A stretch of DNA of 44,152 nucleotides from an uncultured Bacteroidales bacterium (lineage in GTDB: Bacteria > Bacteroidota > Bacteroidia > Bacteroidales > UBA4417): the NCBI GenBank assembly GCA_903913645.1, contig CAIWMA010000329.1, positions 1-44,152 on the forward strand. Direction: 5' to 3'. Below, one piece after another: positions 40,126 to 44,152 of the stretch. How positions within the stretch are numbered: position 1 is the stretch's first letter; each line of letters opens with the position of its first letter. A program made the translations under genes and the position numbers. The notes below the pieces were generated by a model, which was not told where the DNA came from, made no database searches, and saw only the letters and a list, made by a program, of their open reading frames with translations.

Positions 40126-42993
40126 ATGATTCAGGGCAGCATTAATCCGATACCGGTTGAAGAACAGGAAACCTCACCCCAGGAATTTCTTGAAGTTTAT
40201 GGTGCTCGGGTGCATAACCTGAAAAATATTGACGTTATTATTCCTCGCGATAAATTGGTTGTCATCACCGGTTTGAGCGGAAGCGGAAAATCGTCGCTGG
40301 CTTTCGATACTATTTATGCCGAAGGTCAACGTCGGTATATGGAAACATTTTCGGCTTATGCCCGCCAGTTTATGGGCGACATCGAGCGCCCTGATGTAGA
40401 TAAGATCACTGGTTTAAGTCCCGTTATTTCGATTGAACAGAAAACCACAAACAGGAATCCACGGTCAACTGTTGGTACAATTACCGAAATTTATGATTTC
40501 CTGCGTTTGCTTTATGCACGTGCCGGAGATGCGTATTCTTTTGTTTCGGGCCAGAAAATGGTACGGTATAATGATACCCAGATTATTGATCTGATACTGG
40601 AAAATTATGCCGAAAAGACCATTTATATACTTGCGCCCCTGGTTCGTGGCCGGAAAGGTCATTACCGCGAACTCTTTGAGCAAATTCGCAAACAAGGTTT
40701 CCTGAAAGTCCGGGTTGACGGAGAAGTGAGTGAAATCAGTTTCGGGATGCAGGTCGACCGGTATAAAATTCACGATATTGAGGCTGTTATAGATACTATC
40801 AAAGTCAATGAAAAATCACTTACAAGGCTTACAGCTTCCATACAAACCGCCTTACGCCAGGGCAAAGGAGCACTGATGGCAATGGAATCAACTGCCACGA
40901 ATGCAAGGTTTTACAGTCGCCTGTTGATGGATCCCGAAACCGGTATAGCGTATGATGAGCCTGAGCCAAACAGCTTTTCGTACAATTCGCCTTACGGCTA
41001 TTGCCCGCGATGCAAAGGATTAGGATATATCTCGGAAATTGACCTTGTTAAAGTTATTCCGGATACATCGAAAAGCATCAGAAAAGGCGGCATCGCCCCG
41101 GTTGGTGAATATAAACCGACCTGGATTTTCAGGCAACTGGAAGCAATTTCGCATAAATATCATTTCACACTCGATACACCACTTTCGGATATCCCGGATG
41201 AAGCGATCGAAACTATCCTTTATGGTTCCGAAGAAGTTATTAAAGTTAAAAACGAATACCTTGGAGTAACTTCTTCATATTCGCTCAACTTCGAAGGGAT
41301 TGTTCAGCATATTCTTAATCAGAATGAAGCCGGTAACCCGGAAGGATTAAAACGCTGGGCCGAAGGATTTATGAATTCAATCGAATGCCCCGATTGCAAT
41401 GGATCAAGGCTCAAGAAAGAATCGTTGTTTTATAGAATTAACGATAAAAATATAGCTGAACTTTCGAAGATGGATTTGGTAAACCTCTCCGAATGGTTCA
41501 GTGATCTGGAACCTCACCTGGAAGAAAGACAAAAACTGATTGCCCACGAAATTATCCGTGAAATCCAGAGTCGTTTGTCGTTTCTGCTGAATGTCGGACT
41601 CGACTACCTTTCACTAAACCGTACCTCAGGAAGCCTTTCGGGTGGTGAATCACAACGTATCAGGCTGGCTACGCAGATTGGGTCCCAGCTTGTTGGAGTC
41701 CTTTACATCCTCGATGAACCAAGCATCGGGCTTCACCAAAGAGACAATCACCGCCTGATTAATTCACTTAAAAACCTTCGCGATACAGGAAACTCGGTTA
41801 TTGTGGTTGAGCACGATCAGGATATGATTCTTGCTGCTGACCATGTAATTGATATGGGTCCAGGCGCCGGGACACATGGGGGGCATGTTGTCGGACAGGG
41901 TTCACCTGAGCAATTGCTAAACTGTAACAGCATCACATGTCAGTATTTGTCGGGCAAGAAAAAAATTGCACTTCCTTTAAAGCGAAGAAAACTGGAGAAT
42001 GGATATCTCACACTTAAAGGTGCTACAGGCAATAACCTCAAAAATGTTGATTTAAATCTGCCTTTGGGCGTTTTCACCTGTATTACAGGCGTTTCCGGAA
42101 GTGGTAAATCCAGTTTGATCAATGAAACTTTGTATCCTATATTAAGCAAATATTTTTACCGGTCGGAACAAAAGCCTCTGCCTTATGTGAGCATCGACGG
42201 GCTTAAGCTCATTGATAAAGTAATTGAAATCGACCAGTCACCAATTGGCCGCACGCCACGTTCGAATCCGGCAACCTATACAGGGGTGTTTGATGAAATC
42301 CGAAAATTATTTTCATCGCTTCCTGAATCAAAAATAAGAGGTTACAAGCCCGGTCGTTTTTCATTTAACGTGAAAGGCGGCCGCTGCGAAACATGCCAGG
42401 GAGCCGGTATACGAGTGATTGAGATGAACTTTCTGCCCGATGTACATGTTCCTTGCGAAGTATGCGAAGGCAAGCGCTACAATCGTGAAACGCTCGAAGT
42501 GCGGTTTAAAGGAAAATCCATAACCGATGTGCTGGAAATGACTATTGAACATGCTGTTGAATTCTTTGAAAATATTCCATCCATTCTGCAGAAAATAAGC
42601 ACATTAAACCAGGTTGGACTTGGCTATATTACCTTAGGACAGCGTTCAACGACCTTGTCGGGTGGTGAAGCTCAACGTGTAAAACTAGCTACCGAACTCT
42701 CGAAACGAGATACAGGTAAAACCCTGTATATTCTTGATGAACCTACCACCGGACTTCATTTCGAAGATGTAAATATTCTTCTTCATGTTTTAAATAAACT
42801 GGTTGACCGGGGCAATACCGTGCTTGTAATCGAGCATAACCTGGAAGTTATCAAAGTGGCTGATTATCTTATCGACCTTGGTCCTGAAGGAGGCCAGCGC
42901 GGCGGTTACATTATTGCCGAAGGAACACCGGAACAGTTGATAAAAAATAAAGAAAGTTTTACGGCACAATATCTGAAGGAAGTAATTGGATAA
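40126..42993 (+). CDS. uvrA: Excinuclease ABC subunit A
   Basis: DNA-damage sensor of nucleotide excision repair. The 955-residue product has the two ABC ATPase modules: Walker A GLSGSGKS (49-56) and [10 protein letters not shown] (from 655), signatures [12 protein letters not shown] and [12 protein letters not shown], and Walker B regions [15 protein letters not shown] and [15 protein letters not shown]. The UvrB-binding region starts [16 protein letters not shown] and [15 protein letters not shown]. Of the first zinc module only YCPRCKG (C293/C296) and [10 protein letters not shown] are seen; the usual first Cys pair is replaced ([11 protein letters not shown], Asp269). The C-terminal zinc finger is intact ([20 protein letters not shown]). 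Otherwise normal. Confidence 0.97.
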   Translation: MIQGSINPIPVEEQETSPQEFLEVYGARVHNLKNIDVIIPRDKLVVITGLSGSGKSSLAFDTIYAEGQRRYMETFSAYARQFMGDIERPDVDKITGLSPVISIEQKTTNRNPRSTVGTITEIYDFLRLLYARAGDAYSFVSGQKMVRYNDTQIIDLILENYAEKTIYILAPLVRGRKGHYRELFEQIRKQGFLKVRVDGEVSEISFGMQVDRYKIHDIEAVIDTIKVNEKSLTRLTASIQTALRQGKGALMAMESTATNARFYSRLLMDPETGIAYDEPEPNSFSYNSPYGYCPRCKGLGYISEIDLVKVIPDTSKSIRKGGIAPVGEYKPTWIFRQLEAISHKYHFTLDTPLSDIPDEAIETILYGSEEVIKVKNEYLGVTSSYSLNFEGIVQHILNQNEAGNPEGLKRWAEGFMNSIECPDCNGSRLKKESLFYRINDKNIAELSKMDLVNLSEWFSDLEPHLEERQKLIAHEIIREIQSRLSFLLNVGLDYLSLNRTSGSLSGGESQRIRLATQIGSQLVGVLYILDEPSIGLHQRDNHRLINSLKNLRDTGNSVIVVEHDQDMILAADHVIDMGPGAGTHGGHVVGQGSPEQLLNCNSITCQYLSGKKKIALPLKRRKLENGYLTLKGATGNNLKNVDLNLPLGVFTCITGVSGSGKSSLINETLYPILSKYFYRSEQKPLPYVSIDGLKLIDKVIEIDQSPIGRTPRSNPATYTGVFDEIRKLFSSLPESKIRGYKPGRFSFNVKGGRCETCQGAGIRVIEMNFLPDVHVPCEVCEGKRYNRETLEVRFKGKSITDVLEMTIEHAVEFFENIPSILQKISTLNQVGLGYITLGQRSTTLSGGEAQRVKLATELSKRDTGKTLYILDEPTTGLHFEDVNILLHVLNKLVDRGNTVLVIEHNLEVIKVADYLIDLGPEGGQRGGYIIAEGTPEQLIKNKESFTAQYLKEVIG

Positions 42994-43202
42994 TGGAAAA
43001 TAGTAAAGCGTGCGAAACCGGTTATGCTATTTATGCATTTTCTGGAATAATAAAGAGGTTAAAACTTAATATCAATAATTACATTTCAGAACAACAATTC
43101 TATAAATTACAAATCCAACTTTAGTTTATTAATCTATAAGCCTTAAATATATAACCAAAAGTATTTGACAGGCTAAAAGTATTCTAAATTACCTAATACA
43201 TC

Positions 43203-44152
43203 ATGAATCCAACTATTGCTATTACCTGCGTTAACACAGGAACCACGAAAAAGGTCAGTAAAGGAACTTCGCTTGATAAAGTGATAAAAGAATTCGGGGT
43301 GGATTTGAAAAACCCAATTCTCGGAGCCATGGTCAACAATGTGCTGGAAGAACTGGATTTCCTTGTATTTCACCCTATTTCTGTGCAATTCATTGATATT
43401 ACGCACCCTGAAGGCATGAGAATGTATGTCAGGAGTCTTTCGTTTGTCCTCTTTAAAGCTGTAGATGAGCTTTTTCCTGAATCGCATCTTCGGATCGATC
43501 ACGCCATTTCAAAAGGAATCTACTGTAAAGTTTCTGTTCCTGACTATAGCCTTGTGCTCCAGGATGTGGCTGATATTAAACAACGGATGCATGAAATCGT
43601 AAATGCTGACCTGCCATTTATCCGAATGGAAGAAGAAACGGAAGAAGTTATCCGCTTGTTTGAAACCCATGGACTTACGGACAAAATAAATCTTCTTAAA
43701 CACAGAGGCCGTAATTTCTCCAGCTATTATAAAATCGATGGACATGTTGATGCTTTTTACGGTTATATGGTTCCATCCACCGGTTATTTGCAGGTTTTCG
43801 ATCTCAATAAATATTTTAACGGAATTCTGCTTCAGGTTCCTCAGTCAAATAACCCATCAAAGGTTGAGCCCCTTGTTATTCAGAATAAACTGTTCGAAAT
43901 CTTCCAGGAATTTTCGCAATGGATCAAAATCCTTGATGTACCTAACATCAGCGATTTGAATACTTCCTGTTCCAACGGCAAATCCGAAGTATTTATTAAA
44001 GTTGCGGAAGCACTTCACGAAAAGAAAATCGGGCAGATTGCCGATAACATCCGCTCAAGAACAGACCAGGTTAAAATTATTCTTATAAGTGGTCCTTCGT
44101 CGAGCGGGAAAACGACTTTTGCTAAACGGCTGGCTATTCACCTGATTGTTAA
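43203..44152 (+). CDS. Nucleoside (uridine) kinase with TGS-like N-terminus, C-terminus outside window
   Basis: About 316 residues are visible before the right edge. The N-terminus (TKKVSKGTSLDKVIKEF) is a TGS-like domain, followed by a region similar to the editing-type second domain of threonyl-tRNA synthetase (DITHPEGMRMYVRSLSFVLF), and then a P-loop kinase domain that starts with GPSSSGKTTFAKRL (from residue 297). This three-part form is common in Bacteroidota and Firmicutes and is annotated as uridine kinase or nucleoside kinase. It would phosphorylate uridine/cytidine or a related nucleoside; the substrate cannot be checked because the catalytic part is cut off. The 209-nt gap before it is AT-rich and shows no clear promoter. 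Confidence 0.85.
   Translation, partial: MNPTIAITCVNTGTTKKVSKGTSLDKVIKEFGVDLKNPILGAMVNNVLEELDFLVFHPISVQFIDITHPEGMRMYVRSLSFVLFKAVDELFPESHLRIDHAISKGIYCKVSVPDYSLVLQDVADIKQRMHEIVNADLPFIRMEEETEEVIRLFETHGLTDKINLLKHRGRNFSSYYKIDGHVDAFYGYMVPSTGYLQVFDLNKYFNGILLQVPQSNNPSKVEPLVIQNKLFEIFQEFSQWIKILDVPNISDLNTSCSNGKSEVFIKVAEALHEKKIGQIADNIRSRTDQVKIILISGPSSSGKTTFAKRLAIHLIV

Noticed and set aside
43173-43502. Minus-strand reading frame over the nucleoside kinase gene
   Set aside because: It is the antisense shadow of a clear kinase gene on the plus strand and resembles no family.

Overview
The window looks like a chromosome segment from a Bacteroidota organism, probably of the Bacteroidales/Marinilabiliales type. 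The grounds are: the overall AT-rich composition; start codons without Shine-Dalgarno sequences; promoters of the Bacteroidota form (TTTG or TTG, about 20 nt, then TAnnTTTG); type IX secretion (T9SS) C-terminal sorting domains on two large exported proteins; many lipoproteins; and family members typical of the phylum (DUF1573 protein, the 'asparagine synthetase B-like' exported protein, a TGS-type nucleoside kinase). No rRNA, tRNA, IS element, integrase or CRISPR array was found.

Layout. 1-8.4 kb holds ordinary genes: a FucP-like sugar transporter (cut by the window edge), an exported Bacteroidota-specific protein, dnaB, a DUF1573 protein, a conserved lipoprotein, a FakA-like/DegV fusion and a family 2 glycosyltransferase. 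8.7-18.5 kb holds a secreted multidomain GH3 glycosidase, then a methionine block: metB-hom on the minus strand behind a complete SAM-I riboswitch and terminator, with msrA divergent. Three exported proteins follow: a small lipoprotein, an HGGG-type esterase and a class C beta-lactamase-like serine hydrolase. 33-44 kb is again mostly housekeeping: DUF190-crcB, a methionine gamma-lyase-like enzyme with a divergent Lrp regulator, a lipoprotein, lpdA, rfbC, a lytic transglycosylase, uvrA and the start of a nucleoside kinase.

The remarkable part is 19.3-33.0 kb, eight consecutive plus-strand genes with gaps of 3-91 nt. In order: a DUF4062-like putative effector; an unrecognised 443-residue protein; an nSTAND1-type NTPase with one membrane span; an exported coiled-coil/propeller-like protein; a 1319-residue T9SS surface protein with four ~183-residue repeats; an outer-membrane barrel with thrombospondin type 3 calcium repeats; a small two-span DUF4231/SLATT-like protein; and a second, paralogous nSTAND1 NTPase with a different exported tail. 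Read together, they suggest a chain from the cell surface through the periplasm to cytosolic NTPases and pore-type or DUF4062 effectors, i.e. a candidate trans-envelope STAND conflict (defence) system. The effector's C-terminus and the next protein's N-terminus share an Asn/Gly-rich motif, the arrangement described for bacterial amyloid signalling motifs. The cluster lies between a decayed 3' fragment of a DUF190 gene (about 18.48-18.59 kb) and the intact DUF190-crcB pair (33.09-33.84 kb), both in the same orientation, which suggests insertion or duplication at this site.

At a smaller scale, several intergenic gaps carry unrelated but strictly 7-bp-phased degenerate tandem repeats, and there are several palindromes near promoters that could be operators.
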